A DNA stretch of 64,000 nt, taken from the NCBI RefSeq assembly GCF_002878395.1, contig NC_061115.1:210935063-210999062 (forward strand), written 5' to 3'. Both the position numbers and the translations under genes were made by a program. Shown here piece by piece: positions 22,501 through 35,471 of this stretch (within the stretch, counting starts at the first letter, position 1; every line of letters begins with the position of its first letter). The stretch is from Capsicum annuum (lineage: Eukaryota > Streptophyta > Magnoliopsida > Solanales > Solanaceae). The notes beneath the pieces were generated by a model. That model did no database searches. It saw nothing but the letters and a program-made list of their open reading frames with translations, and was not told where the DNA came from.

Positions 22501-24339
22501 TCCTTGAGTTCTATTGGAGCCATTTTGTATTGTCGAATATATATGGGTTGAGTATCAGGAAGAAGGTGTATTTCGAAGTTGATTTCCCTTTTGGAAGGAA
22601 CTCTAGAAAGATATTCAGGAAATACATCTGAGAATTTACTTACTACTAGAATTGATTCAAGAGTTGAAGTTTCTGAGTTAGAGTCTTTGACTTGCACAAG
22701 ATGGTAAATACACCCCTTCGATACCATCTTTCTCGCTCTAAGGTACGAAATCAATTGACCCCTAAGAGATGTGGTACTACCCCTCTATTTAAAGACTAGT
22801 TCATTTGTGAACTGAAAATGAACTATTCTGTTTCTACGATCAACTGAGGCATAGCATGAGTAGATCCAATCCATGCCGAGAATGACATCAAAATTTGTCA
22901 TCTCTAACTCCGCAAGATTAATTGAAGTAACTTTATGAGATATTTTGACAGGATAGTTCCTGTATACCTGTCTGGATACAATGGAAACACCTACTGGGGT
23001 AGACACTGAAAAGGGCTCTACTAAAGTTTCTAGACTAACTCTGAAATTGATGTCTATATATAGAGTTACAAAAGAAAGAGAAGCCCTAGGGTGTAGTAAG
23101 GCAAAAACATATAAATGAAAGACGTGCAACATATTAGTAACTACGTCAGGAGAATTTTCTTGATCTTGGCGAGACTAAAGAGCATATAATATGTTCGGAT
23201 GCTAACCACTGGTAGCACTGAAATCGACACTCTTCTGAGTTGGGTGATCGGATGGAACTGGCCTTGTTAGCGCACATCCCTACCTTTTGTAGCACCTACC
23301 CAAGACTCTCAAATCTGAAGGCCTGGCTTGTCACACCCAAAGCACATATCACTACCCACTCTACACTCACCCTAATGGTGTCTGCCATATTTCTGACATA
23401 GAAGGTTTGTACAGGCATTGCTAACACTGACCTGGGACTTAGAGCCTGGTGCTCTACCCCTATTGTCATTTCTAAATTTGGGTATGGGAGAACTGGATGA
23501 AGACGGTGCTGGGGCTAAAGACCTTTGATGAAACTGAGGACGGTTACCACCCTCTACCTTTGGTTGATTGAAGTTAAAACTACCCTTCCTAGCCCTCTTT
23601 TTTCCTCTCTCCCTCTCCTTAATCTTCTGATCCTCTATCTATTGAGCATGGACCATCAGTCTTGACAAGTCTATCTCACTTATTAGTATTGTGGTCCTAC
23701 ACTCCTTGACCATACTATCAGTTATGTTAGACACAAACTTATTCATCTTAGACCAGTTATCATCTACTACATAAGGAGTAAATCTAGCTAACTAAGTAAA
23801 CTTGAGGGAATACTCCCTTACGCTCATGCTTCCCTGCCTCAAGTTAATAAACTCTAACACCTTGTCTTTCCTCAACTCAATAGGAAGAATTTGTCCAAGA
23901 AAGTTATGGAAATCTCTTCCTATTCTACAGGACCTGCATTTATACCCCTATCAACCTTCCACTACATAAACCAAGTATGTGCTACATCTTACAACTGGTA
24001 AGAAAAAAACTCAGCACTATGACTAGATGTAACCCCCATAGCATCTATGACCTTTTGAACCATATCTAAGAATTTTCGTTATTCCTGTTCAAACTTAGAT
24101 CCCGTGAAAGAAGGAGTTTTCATTCGGGTAAAATCCTAAATTTTGGTTGCAACAGTATTGGCCACAGGGTTGGCCAGAACAACAGCTGGACGATTATTCT
24201 ATGCTACTATGGAGTTTGCTAGAGTAGTGAATACAACTCTGATTTCTGCGTGAGAGACATGCTTATCTAGAGGATCTTCTTGGATAGGCTGAGGGGCTGG
24301 CTAGTTTCCTGTTCTTCTTCCGTTCTTCTTGGGAGGCAT
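19546..24339 (-). pseudogene. Element A gag-pol, decayed
   Basis: Domains from right to left: gag from the ATG at 24339 with a zinc-knuckle region near 23440-23330; protease 23132-22785 (LLHPRASLSF, where the catalytic Asp is His, then FDVILGMDWI); RT 22754-21850; RNase H 21717-21280 with YYDAS and TDHKS-like motifs; integrase 21270-20200 (DFVMGFP, SDRG, GQVERTIQ); C-terminal region 20198-19850 (FVYLK, GKLSPRY, AHPVFNVSLL). The RT YVDD-type box reads FIDVI near 22081, so the second catalytic Asp is lost. Numerous stops. The enzymes would normally copy and integrate the element; this copy cannot. Confidence 0.88.
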
Positions 24340-24545
24340 ATTCTATAAATAAATGAAAGAAATAGACTAGACAAGGAGTTTAACTTGAGCTCATGCTCAC
24401 ACGCACGACATGAATACTAAAAGAAGGGAAATTATTTCCTAAATGCCTTGTAGCCTCTACTCCGTAAGTGTTGCGTGCAACACACCCATGCATAAGACTC
24501 CACTTGACATGACTTTTAGACTTTCTAGGATACTTTAAAACCTTA

Positions 24546-24562
24546 TTCTTTGATACAAAGTT
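24546..24562 (-). other. Primer binding site of element A, degenerate
   Basis: Minus strand aacTTTGTATCAAAG sits next to the 5' LTR. It corresponds to the iMet site TGGTATCAGAG with three changes. Confidence 0.6.
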
Positions 24563-26968
24563 TGTAATTCCCTGAGAGCACACCTTAGGTGTCACACAGT
24601 GATTTTAGTCCCGAAGGACCACAAACTTACCCATAAGTTGGAACCTGCTATGAGCATTGGATAACATGATCATAAATGCGAAAGAAAACTAACATGTCAT
24701 AAGGTTTTAATAACTAAATTCAAAACTAAAATATGAGTCTATAGAAATAACAGACTGAATCTAATAAAATACTAATAAACTGGATAACTAACTGTAGTGT
24801 CTAAATACTGAATAACTAACTTTAATGTCTGATAATCCTCTAAAACTAAATGATTGTGAGTTGATGGGAGAGACCATAACTAACTCTAACTAACTACTAA
24901 ACTGAGATATGAAATAAAGTAAGTCTATCCTCAAAGTATAAATACTTACTACTGCTACTGCTGAGGATCTGATAAGTCAAATTATGAGTCAAGAAATGAG
25001 TGTCAGAACCTATGATATAATACATCATAGCAGAAAAGAAAAGGTATGTGATTAGTACTTTTAATGTACTATTATGCTAAAGGAGGTAGGCTGATATGCA
25101 TGGTATCATGAATAGAACTAATAATTAACTGAACATGCATGTAAAGCATGAAGTACTGAATAAAGAGCATGAAATTTATAGGTACTGGGAATACGTGGAA
25201 ATATGTAAATACTGAGTATGCATGAAAATCCATAAATACTAAAGATACATGAAATATGTAGGTACTGTGGATGCATTACCAAGTATATAACATGAACTGA
25301 GTAAAATTTGTAAATTGAAATACTAAAATAACTAAAATTTGTATGCTTTTGTCAAATAGAACTAAGACTGAATAACTGAACTAGGACTGTAAGTGAGACT
25401 GTAACTGGGATTGTAGGAGATATTATCTAACCGACATGCCCCAATCTGAGCTAATTAGGGTCCAACCTGTAACCCCAGTTGGACGGGTGTTAATACCATG
25501 CCACGGGTACTAATGTTGACTGTGTAGATCTACTAAACTGATATAATATCCAAAGGACAAAGGGTGTTAAGCCTGAACTGACGGGTGGCCCCTGCAAGAT
25601 AGTCAAGCCTAAACTGACGGGTGACTTCTCATATCATGCGCTGGCTATATAGTTCTTGAGTGTAAGGACTGCTACTAATGACTCTGCCTATCTGAAAGAC
25701 ACTAAAATACTAGATTGTTCTGAGTTAACTGACTGATATCTGACTATTTTAATAATGCTCATTGTATATTCTGAAGACTACTCTGTAATGTAATTAGAGT
25801 AGATTATATAAAAAACTATTGTTTTCGGGTATTCAATACCCCAGGACTCAAAAACAACAATGGTAAAATGACACTAAAGCTTTGGGGACAAAGAATTAAG
25901 GCTTTTATTAAATCCATCACTTTTATAGGCATTTTACAGAACACTTGTAGTTCATGGTGTAGTCAATTCATTGGAATACTATAAAACATGAAATAATAGC
26001 ATGATTTTAGCATTTATAACACTAAATCATGATCTAATTCGAAGAATGACAATAATAAAACATGTGAGAATTTATAACAATGATAATTTCATTAAAGTAT
26101 GGTATAAAATCAATATTATGGAAGTTCATGGAGATTCATAGTTTAAAATCATAATTTAATATCATAAATCTTTAATAGATGATAGATTTGCAATTTAAAA
26201 TGGATACTTGGAATCTATAGATGAAAGGGATCCATGAATGGATGTCTAACATACCTAGGATAATGAATTTCTTGGAGTTCTAGCTGAATTCTTATGGATT
26301 GAACTTGAATTTGAGAGCTAGGGTTTTTGATTGGGAGAGAATACCTTTTGATTTAGTGGTAATTAATTAAATAATTATTTTAAAAATATTTTTAGGTCTT
26401 AAGTATCACATTGGGCGGACTAAAATAATGGGGAAAGTACTATTTTAACCTTGTATGAAATATAAATTTTTCGTCAAAAAATTTAAAAAAATACCTCTAG
26501 CGTGATGCGGTGCTATCACGCCGTGTCACCAGAATCGGACAACTGAAAAATTGGACGATGGTATGATGCGAGGAAATCGTGGTCCTTCACTAGTTAGGAC
26601 TTGGAAGTTCTCCGAGATGCAATGAAAATGCGTTGGAACACTGGAAAATGACAAATTCCAAAAGTTGTCCTTTGGCGCGATATGCCAGGATCATGGAGTA
26701 ACACTGTAAATTGCCAATCATCAATTAGACTGGCTCCATGTTGTGCTAAGGGTTAATATGATGGTGTTTAACGACTAAAACTTAAAATCACCATAACTTC
26801 TTACCCGGTTATCGAATTTGGTCAAATTTTATATCTTTAGAAAGCTAATTAAATTTCCTACGCAATGGATGACTCTAAAATGACAAATAATTAGTTTTTC
26901 AAAAATTTTATATATGAATACTCATGTATTGGGGCTTAAATTACACTAAGGAAATTTGGGCTATTACA
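24563..26968 (-). repeat. Element A 5' LTR
   Basis: It runs from TGTAATTCCCTGAG to GGGCTATTACA. It is more diverged than the 3' LTR, with several CG-to-CA/TG changes near its end (tacgct to tacact). That pattern suits deamination of methylated DNA. Confidence 0.88.
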
Positions 26969-26973
26969 AAAAA

Positions 26974-27065
26974 TTTTGGATATATAAGTTAAACATATAT
27001 ATTTGTGGTTATATACATATTGGTGAACAACCTTGACAAGTTAGAGAAGCGCAGCCAAGCGGTCA
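26974..27065. other. Flank T, copy 1
   Basis: A short non-coding segment ('ttttggatatata...ccttgacaagttagagaagcg') between A and the B LTR. It recurs at 32965-33061 and 52270-52373, always just before the B LTR, so it is the old target DNA of B. Confidence 0.75.
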
Positions 27066-29236
27066 TGTAATACCCATGTTAGTCTTAGGTCAGTTCATCC
27101 CGTAGTGCATGTACAAGAGGCTTAGAACCTAAAAATTTAGTTAAGTGTTAGGTACTTAGTTTTATTTTTGGAATCTTAACTTCAATGATTTTTAAAGTGA
27201 TCTTCCCAACCCCGAGAAAATGATTTCTAAGTTAATTCATGTTCAGGGGTGTAAGTACCATGTCTCGGGGAAGTTTTAAATTTTTCGAATGAGGTTTAGG
27301 TAGTGTTTGGATTTTGAAAATAGCATGTTATTACGATAGCATCGCGACATGGCCATTATAGTGATGGATGGTCATCACATTGTGGTACCTCCCTAATCCA
27401 CATTTTAGTTGCGAATTTAAATCCCAGAAGGACAGTTTTGCTATTTTCACCTCCCCAATCCGTGAAAACACTAGATTTATCATAAGTTAAGGCATTGTAT
27501 GCCTAATTTCCTCAATTAATCTCTAAAATAAACCCTAGCCATCACCCAAATTCATTAAGTTCAATTATTATTCCTTTAAGAAATTCAAGAATTCAAGCTT
27601 CACCACCCAAGACCAATCAAGAAAGTTAATTCTCTTGCAAAATTAAAGCCGTAAGGTATGTTAACTGTTAATCCATGGGCCCTTTCCACCAGTAGAGTCC
27701 AAGAACCTATTTTATGCTTTAAATCATGAATTTACATGCTTACAATGAGTTATTTTCATGAAGCTCTTATGAATTTCGATTATTTATGATGTTTGCAAGT
27801 GATTGTCGTTGGAAAGTATCCCTTACACGTTTGAAGCATGAATTCCATGTTAAATCCCTAATGTGTGGTTTTACTATTGTGACTATGTTATTTCCACATA
27901 TTTCAATCGTCCCCATGCTTAAGTTCATGAATTTCAAGTTTGTAATGAAATGCCTAAATGGTTAGATTTTGAACAATGGCTACTTATTATGCTTTGAAGC
28001 TTTAGTATGTTTCTACTGTTAATGTTATCGATTCCTGGGGGCTATGAGTTCCCAAAAACTTAGGTGTTTATGTAGTCTCAGTATTTTCAGAATGGTTTCG
28101 AATATATTAGAGTATTATCAGTTTAGTCAGTTATTACATCAGTAACCTTAGTTTAGTCTAGTAATCAGAGTTAATCTAGTTGGGAGTAGGATTTAACACA
28201 GAGCGAACCCAGAGATGGGGGCTCACTTACTAGTTTAGGGTGTGACCTTTAGTAGCAGTCCCTACATTCCAGAACAACATATCCAGCGTAGGTTGAGATG
28301 TTAACCTGCTAGTTGAGGGTTGACATATATCTCACTAGAGCACCTGCCAGTAGAGGGTGACTCTTTAGTCCTTGTGACTTCACTTTAGTGGCTTCACATA
28401 GCCAGTGTTATTACCCGTGGCACGGTACTGGGACCCTTCCAACTGGGGTCATAGGTTGTACCCCAATTAGCTCATAGTGGGGTATGTCGATTAGATGATA
28501 GCTCCCACAGTCTCAGTCCAATATCAGTTTGAAAGTTAGTTCAGGTTTGCTTGACAATAGCATACAGTTTATCAGTTAAATCAGTACTCAGATTTCAGTA
28601 TTTTAGTTTACAAACTATTCTCGTATCATGTTATATGCTTGGTCATGCATTCTCATATTTTACAGCCTTCATACATACTATGCATTAGTTAACTCATGTT
28701 ATTCTTTCAGTCAGTTATTATTCATGCACATGAGCCCATGGATATCAGCCTAACCTCATTTAGCATACCAGTACTTTCAAAGTACCTATGACATACTTAT
28801 TTCTTGCTATATGATGTCTCATATCATAGATTCAGACGCTCAGGTTGTTGATCGCACTTAGACATTCTAGCCACTAGAAGCCGCCATAGTGTGAGGACCA
28901 ATTATGTTTATTTCTATATTTTTTTAGTTTATTTCAGAATTTTATTCTAGTTAAACAGTTGGAGTTAGTTGGGGCCTGTTCCATCAACTCTTATTTAATC
29001 AATTTAAAAGGCTTCAAGACATTTCAGACAGTCAGTTAGTTGTCGGTTTTCAGTATTTTTGCTCATGTTTCAAAATTATTGGTTTCAATTGTATTGTTTT
29101 TAGTATTTAAGCCCTATGGAATATCCAGCTTTTTTTGCACATGTATATCTTTTATTATCATTTTATTTGGTGCTCATGGGTTAGATTGTGGTCAATTGTG
29201 ATCGTAAACATCATGTAGCATCCAGGGTGCATTACA
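27066..29236 (+). repeat. Element B 5' LTR, copy 1
   Basis: It runs from TGTAATACCCATG to GGGTGCATTACA, 2171 bp. It is followed at once by a degenerate primer site (aactTTATATCAGAGCC). It shares the LTR word 'ccagtactttcaaagtac' and the 'atatgatgtctcatatcat' hairpin with the other families here. Confidence 0.85.
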
Positions 29237-29436
29237 AACTTTATATCAGAGCCTAATGTTTTAAAGTGTCTTGGGAAGTCTAAAAGTCGTGTTGAGTAAA
29301 GTCTTGTGCAAGGGTGTAAAGTGTGCCACACCTTTGGACAAGAGGCTATATGGCGTTTTAGGAAAAGTTTTCTTTCTTTTTGTTTTCATGTCGAGCAAAT
29401 ATTCATGAGCTCGATTTAAATTCCTTTTATAATTTG

Positions 29437-30018
29437 GGTGCCTCCTAGAAAGACTAACGAAAGAAGAAATGTGAATCAACCCGCACCTCCACCTATTCAA
29501 GAAGATCTTCTAAACGAGCATATTTCTCATGCCAAATTTAGAGATACATTCACTACTTTATATCACTCTGTAGCAGCTTATAATAATCAGCAGGCTACTG
29601 TCCCAGCTATTTCAGTGGCTAATACTGCAGCAGCTAGGATTTGAAACTTCATCCGAATAAAACTTTCTTTGTGTTTGGGATCCAAGTCTGATGAGGATCC
29701 ATAGGAGTTTATTGACATGGTTCAGAAGGTAACAAACATTATGGGTGTGATTTTTAGTGAAAATGTAGAGTTGGGTTCTTACTAGATGTAGGATATTGCT
29801 CACACCTGGTATATGTAATAGAAGAGAGATAGAGGCATAGATACAGGACCTGTTGAATGAGAGAAGTTGGCCACATCCTTTTTAGATAGGTTCTTTACCT
29901 TGGATTTAATGGAAGCTAAGGTGTAGGAGTTTATCAATTTGAAGAGGTACATGAGTGTGAAAGAGTATTCTCTTAAGTTTACTCGGTTAGCCAGTATGCT
30001 CCTAATGTGGTGTCTGAT
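29437..30018 (+). pseudogene. Element B gag fragment, copy 1
   Basis: It begins at the position of the gag start, where ATG has become GTG (gTGCCTCCTAGAAAG). It encodes an N-terminus PPRKTNERRNVNQPAPPPIQ and later SVKEYSLKFTRLA, typical of gypsy gag. Stops at 29642, 29703 and 29784. It has no zinc knuckle because of truncation. Confidence 0.8.
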
Positions 30019-30026
30019 ACTGTGGA

Positions 30027-32964
30027 TCCTCTTCAAACTTGGATCCCTTGAAAGAAGGAGGATTGATATGGGTAAAATCCTAAATTCTAGTTACAACAGT
30101 ATTGGCCACTGGGTTAGCTTGAACAACAGCTGGTCGTTCATTCTATGCTGCTACAAAGTTTGTTAGAGTAGTGAACGCAACTCTGAATTCTACGTGAGAG
30201 ATATATTTGTCCAGAGGATCTTCCTGGATGGGTTGAGGGGATGGCTGGTCCCTTGGTATTCTTCCGTTCTTCTTCGAAGGCATATTTAGTAAATGGAAGG
30301 AAGAAATGGATTAGACAGAGAGTTTAACTTGAGCTCATGCTCACTCGCACAACATGAATACTGAAAGAAGGGAAACTATTTCCTAAATGCCTTGTAGCCT
30401 CTGGTCCATAAATGTGGCATGCTACACACCTATGTGTAAGACTCTACTTGACGTGGCTTTCGGACTTCCTAGGACACTTTAAAACCTTAGGCTTTGATAC
30501 TATGTTTGTAATGCCCTAAGAGCACATCATGGGCATCACACAGTGCTTACAGTCCTGAGGGACCATAAGCTAACCTATGAGCTGGTACCTGCTGTGAGCA
30601 CTAGATAACATGATCATAAATACAGAAGAATACTAACATGCCATAAGGTTTTAATAACTGAATTCAAAATTGAAATATGAGTCTACAGAAATAACTGAGT
30701 GAATCTGATAAATATTGATAAATAGGATAGCTAACTGTAATTTCTGAATACTGAGTAACTGACTCTAATGTCTAATAAGCCTCTAAAACTGAATAACTAT
30801 GAGGTGATGGGACAGGACCCAACTAACTCCAACTAACTACTAAATTGACACATGGAATAAAGTAAATTTGTCCTCGAAGTATGAGGACTCACCACTGCTA
30901 CTGCTGAGGATCTGATAAGTCTAATCGCAAACCAAGAACTGACCGTCAAAATTGATGATATAATACATCATAGAGCAAAATAAAAGGTATGCAATCAATA
31001 CTTTGAATGTACTGGTATGCTAAATGAGGTAAGTTGATATGCATGGTTTCATGAACAGAACTAATAATTAACTGAACATGCATGAAATGCATGGAGTACT
31101 TAATAGAGAGAATGAAATCTGTAGGTACTGGGAATACATGAAAATTTTTAAATAGCAAGTAAGCATGAAAATCCATAAATACTAAAGATACAAGAAATTT
31201 GTAGGTACTATTAATGCATGACAAAGCATACAATAGGAACTAAGTAAAATCTGTAAACTGTAAAACTGAAAAAACTAAAATTTGTATGCTTTGGTCTAAC
31301 AACAATAATCCTAAATAACTGAAATGGGTCTATAACTGAGAATGTATCTGAGACTATTGGAGGTAGCATCTAATTGACATGCCCCAATCTGACCTAATCG
31401 GGGTCCAACCTATAACACCAATTAGAAGGGTGTTAATACTGTACCACGGGAACTAACTCTGGTTATATAGATCCACTAAACTGATATAATGTCCAAAGGA
31501 CTAAGGATGCCAAGCCTGAACTGACGGGTGACCCCTGTGAGATAGTAAAGCCTTAACTGACGGGTGACTTGTCATATCCTACATTAACTACGTAGTTCTG
31601 AAATATAGGGACTGCTACTAATGACTCTACTTATCTGAATGGGAAGTAGCCATCTCTACACTCGCTTGGTTCTAAATCCTACTCCCAACTGAAAGACACT
31701 GGAATACTAGACTGTTCTGAGTTTAACTGACTGATATCTGACTATTCTAATAATGCCTATAGTATGTTCTGAAGACTATTCTGTAATTTACTGAGACTAG
31801 ATTAAATAAACAGCTATGGTTTTGAGTATTCAATACCCCTAGGACGAAAAAAAATAATGGTAAAATTACACTAATGCTTGGGGGACAAAGCATAAAGGCT
31901 TTTATTAAGTCAGTCACTTTTGTAGGCATTTTACCAAACACTTGTAGTTCATGGTTTAGTCAATTCATTGGAATAGTATAAAACATGAAATAATAGGATG
32001 ATTTCAACATTTATAACACTAAATCATGTTCTAATTTGAAGAATGACAATAAAAAACATGTGGGAATTTATAACAACTATAATTTCATTAAAGTATGGTA
32101 TAGAATCAATATTCATGGAAGTTCATGGAGATTCATAGTTTCAAATCACAATTTTATAACATAAATCTTGAAAAGATGATAGATTTATTATTTAAAATGG
32201 ATACTTAGATTCCATAGATGAAACGGATCCATGGATGAACTTCAAACATACTTGGTATAATGAATTTCCTGAAGTTCTTGGTGAATTCTTGATGATTGGC
32301 CTTGAATTTGAGAGCTAGGATTCTTGATTAGGAGAGAATACCATTTGATTTGGGGGATATTAATTAAAGAATGATTTAAAAAATGTTTTTAGGGCTTAAG
32401 TATCACACTTGGGTGGACTAAAATAATGGGGAAAGGACTATTTTAACCTTGGACAAAATATAAATTTTCCATCAAATTTTTTTGATAAATACCCTTGGCA
32501 CGATGCGGCGCTGTTGTGCCGTGTCACTGGAATTGGACAACTGGGAAAATAGATAATGGCGCGACGTAGGGAAATCGTAGTCCTTCACTGGTTGGGACCT
32601 GGAAGTTCTCTACGATGCAGTGAAAATGTGTTGGAACACTGGAAAATGACAAATGCCAATTTGGCCTTTGGCGCGATGTGCCAGGATTGTGGAGCAACAC
32701 TGAAAATTTCCAATCATAATTTAGCCTAGCTCCGCGACATGCTAAGGATTAAAATGACAGTTTTTAACTACTGAAACTTAAAATCTCCATAACTTCTAAC
32801 CTGATTATCGGATTTGGACAAATTTTATATCATTGGAAAGCTAATTCAATTCTATATACAATGGCAGGCTCTAAACTGACAAATAATGAGTGTTTAGAAA
32901 ATTTTATATATGAATACTTATGTATTGGAGCTTAGATTACGCTAAGGAAATGCGGGGTATTACA
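30027..32964 (-). mobile_element. Element A duplicate (5' end only)
   Basis: A minus-strand gag start (ATG at 30283), leader and full 5' LTR (30507-32964), ending against flank T exactly as A does. It shares derived bases with the A 5' LTR against the 3' LTR (for example ataACatg for ataGCatg, and actAAcatg for actGAcatg). It is therefore a duplicate of that end rather than a separate insertion. Confidence 0.8.
30507..32964 (-). repeat. Element A duplicate, 5' LTR
   Basis: It runs from TGTAATGCCCTAAG to GGGGTATTACA, 2458 bp. Confidence 0.85.
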
Positions 32965-33061
32965 AAATTTTTTGGATATATAGGTTAAATATAAATATTT
33001 ATGGTTATATACATATTGTTGAAAAATCTTGACAAGTTAGAGAAGAGAAACCAAGCGGTCA
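32965..33061. other. Flank T, copy in unit 2
   Basis: Same sequence as 26969-27065 ('tttttggatatataggtt ... ccaagcggtc'). Confidence 0.75.
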
Positions 33062-35251
33062 TGTAATACCCGTGTTAGTCTTAGCTCAGTTCAGCCCATA
33101 GTGCATGTACAAGAGGCTTAGAACCTGAAAATTTAGCTAAGTGTTGGGGACTTAGTTTTATTTTTGGGATCTTAACTTCAATTATTTTTAAAGTGACCTT
33201 CTCTACCATGAGACAATGATTTCAACGTTAATTCATGTTCAGGAGTGTAAGTACCATGTCTTGGGGAAGTTTCAAATTTTCAGATGATGTTCAGGTCGTG
33301 TTTGGATTTTGAAAAATACAAGTCATCGCGATAGAATTGCGACACAGCCATTATAGCGATGGATAACTTATCACACCGTGCTACCTCCCTAATCCACATT
33401 TTATTTGTGAATTTAAATCCCAAAAGGTTAGTCTTTCCATTTTCAGCTCCCCAATCCATGAAAACACTAGATTTATCATCAGTTAAGGCATTGTATGCCC
33501 AATTTCCTCAATTTCTGTTTTAAAATAAACCCTAGCCATCACCCAAATTTATCAAGTTCAATCATTATTCCTTCAAAAAATTCATGAATTCAAGCTTCAC
33601 CACCCAAGAACAATCAAGAAAGTTAATTCTCTAGCAAAATTAAAGCCTTTAGTTATGTTCGATTTTCATCCATGGGCTATTTCCACCTGTTGAGTCCAAG
33701 AACCTCTTTTTATGATTTAAATCATGAATTTACATGCTTAAAATAAGTTATTTTCATGAAGAACTTATGAATTTCGATTATTCATGATGTTGGAAGTGAT
33801 TGTAGTTGGAAAGTAGCCCTTACATATTTAAAGCATGAAATTCCATGTTAAATCCCCAATATATGGTTTTACTGTTGTGACTATTTATTCCCACATGTTT
33901 CAATCGTCCCTATGCCTAAGTTCATGAATTTTATGTGATTGATGAAATTCCCAAATGGTTAGATTTTGAACAATGTCTACTTATTATTCTTTGAAACTTT
34001 AGTACATTCCAACTGTCAATGTTATCGAGTCCTAGGGGTTATGAATAACTAAAAACTTAGGTTCTTACTTTGCCTCAATATTTTTAGAATGGTTTTGGGT
34101 ATATTAGAGTATTATCGGTTCAGTCAGTTATTACATCAGTAAGTTTAGTTCAGTTAAGTAATCAGAGTCAATCTAGTTGGAGTAGGATTTAACACTGAGT
34201 GAACCCAAGGATGGGTGCTCACCTACCAGTTGAGGGTGTGACCTTTAGTAGCAATCCTTGCATTCTAGAACTACGTATCCAGCATAGGTTAAGATGTTAA
34301 CCTGCTAGTTGAGGGTTGACATATATCTCACTAGAGCACCTGCCAGTAGAAGGTGACTCTTTAGTCCTACGATACTTCACTTTAGTGGATTCACATAGCC
34401 AGTGTTAGTACCTGTGGCACGATACTGACACCTTTCCAACTGGGTCGCAGGTTGGACCCCAATTAGCTCATATTCGAGCATGTTAATTAGATGATAGCTC
34501 CCACAGTCTCACTCCAATCTCACTTTGAAAGTTAGTTCAGTTTTGCTTGATGATAGAATAAAATTTATCAATTAAATCAGTAAGTTTTCTGTATTTTAGT
34601 TTATAGACTATTCTCATATCATGTTATATGCTAGGTCATGCAATCTCAGATTTTACAGCCTTCACATATACTATGCATCAGTTATCATGCTATTCATTCA
34701 TTCAGTTATTATTCCAGCACATGAGCCAATGCATATCAGCCTAACCTCATTTAGCATACCAATACATTCAAAGTACTGATGGCATACTAATTTCTTGCTA
34801 TATGATGTCTCATATCATAGGTTTGGATGCTATGATTGCCGATCGCACTTAGACAGTCCATCTCATGAGCAGCAGCCGCAGTTGCGAGTCCTCATATTTT
34901 GAGGATCGATTATGTTTTTTTCAATAGTTTATGCTAGTTAAACAGTTGGAGTTAGTTGGTTCTTGTCCCATCAACTCTTATTCAGTCACTTTTAAAGGAT
35001 TTCAAACATTTCAGACAGTCAGTTAGTTGTCAGTTTTTAGCATTTTTGCTTATGTTTCAGAATTGTGGATTTCTATTGTATTGTTTTCAGTATTAAAGCC
35101 CTATGGTATATCCAGATTTTTATGCACATGTATATCTTTTATTTTCAGTTTATTTGGTGCTCATGGCAGGTACTAGCTCATGGGTTAGCTCTTGGTCACT
35201 TGTGATCGTAAGTACCATGTGGAGTCCAAGATACACTCTCGAGGCGTTACC
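33062..35251 (+). repeat. Element B 5' LTR, copy 2
   Basis: It runs from TGTAATACCCGTG to CGAGGCGTTACC (last base changed), 2190 bp. Confidence 0.83.
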
Positions 35252-35255
35252 AACT

Positions 35256-35268
35256 TGGTATCAAAGCC
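35256..35268 (+). other. Primer binding site of element B
   Basis: TGGTATCAAAGCC is one base away from the iMet site TGGTATCAGAGCC. It lies four bases after the LTR. Confidence 0.8.
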
Positions 35269-35471
35269 TATGGTTTTAAAATGTCCTAGGAAGTATGAAG
35301 CCATGTTGAGTAAAGTCTTGTGCATAGGTGTGAAGCATGCTACACATATGGATAGGAGGCTATAAGATGTTTTAGGAAAAGTTTTCCTTTTTTCAGTATT
35401 CATGTCAAAAGAATAAGAATAGCTCAATTTAAAATCCCTTTATAATTTAATTTTCTTTCCATTTACAGAGC

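Larger units (their letters stand above)
17117..26968 (-). mobile_element. Gypsy element A, full length, minus strand
   Basis: A 9.85-kb Ty3/gypsy element with LTRs of 2415 and 2406 bp, both of the form TG...CA, and TSD AAAAA. The interior reads gag-PR-RT-RNaseH-IN right to left. The RT-RH-IN order defines Ty3/gypsy. Long LTRs, the iMet primer site and a chromodomain-like C-terminus point to the Tekay/Del chromovirus group (inference). The LTRs differ from each other by roughly 10-15% by eye, so the insertion is old. Many stops. Confidence 0.9.
24083..30026. repeat. 6-kb tandem duplication, unit 1
   Basis: It runs from inside A gag (minus), across the A 5' LTR, flank T and B LTR, into B gag (plus). 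Unit 2 is 30027-36017. At the join (30019-30027) B gag 'ggtgtctgat' passes into A gag 'tcctcttcaaactt', which is the signature of a head-to-tail duplication. Confidence 0.82.
27066..30026 (+). mobile_element. Gypsy element B, copy 1, 5' part only
   Basis: Plus-strand LTR 27066-29236, primer site and the start of gag, cut at about 30019-30026 by the tandem-duplication join. The continuation of the same ancestral insertion is in copy 2 beyond 36017. Its 5' LTR faces that of A head to head. Confidence 0.85.

Noticed and set aside
30019..30030. Insertion of a second independent A element at 30027
   Set aside because: There is no TSD or LTR terminus at the junction, and its right flank is identical to that of A (flank T then B LTR). 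Tandem duplication explains it better.
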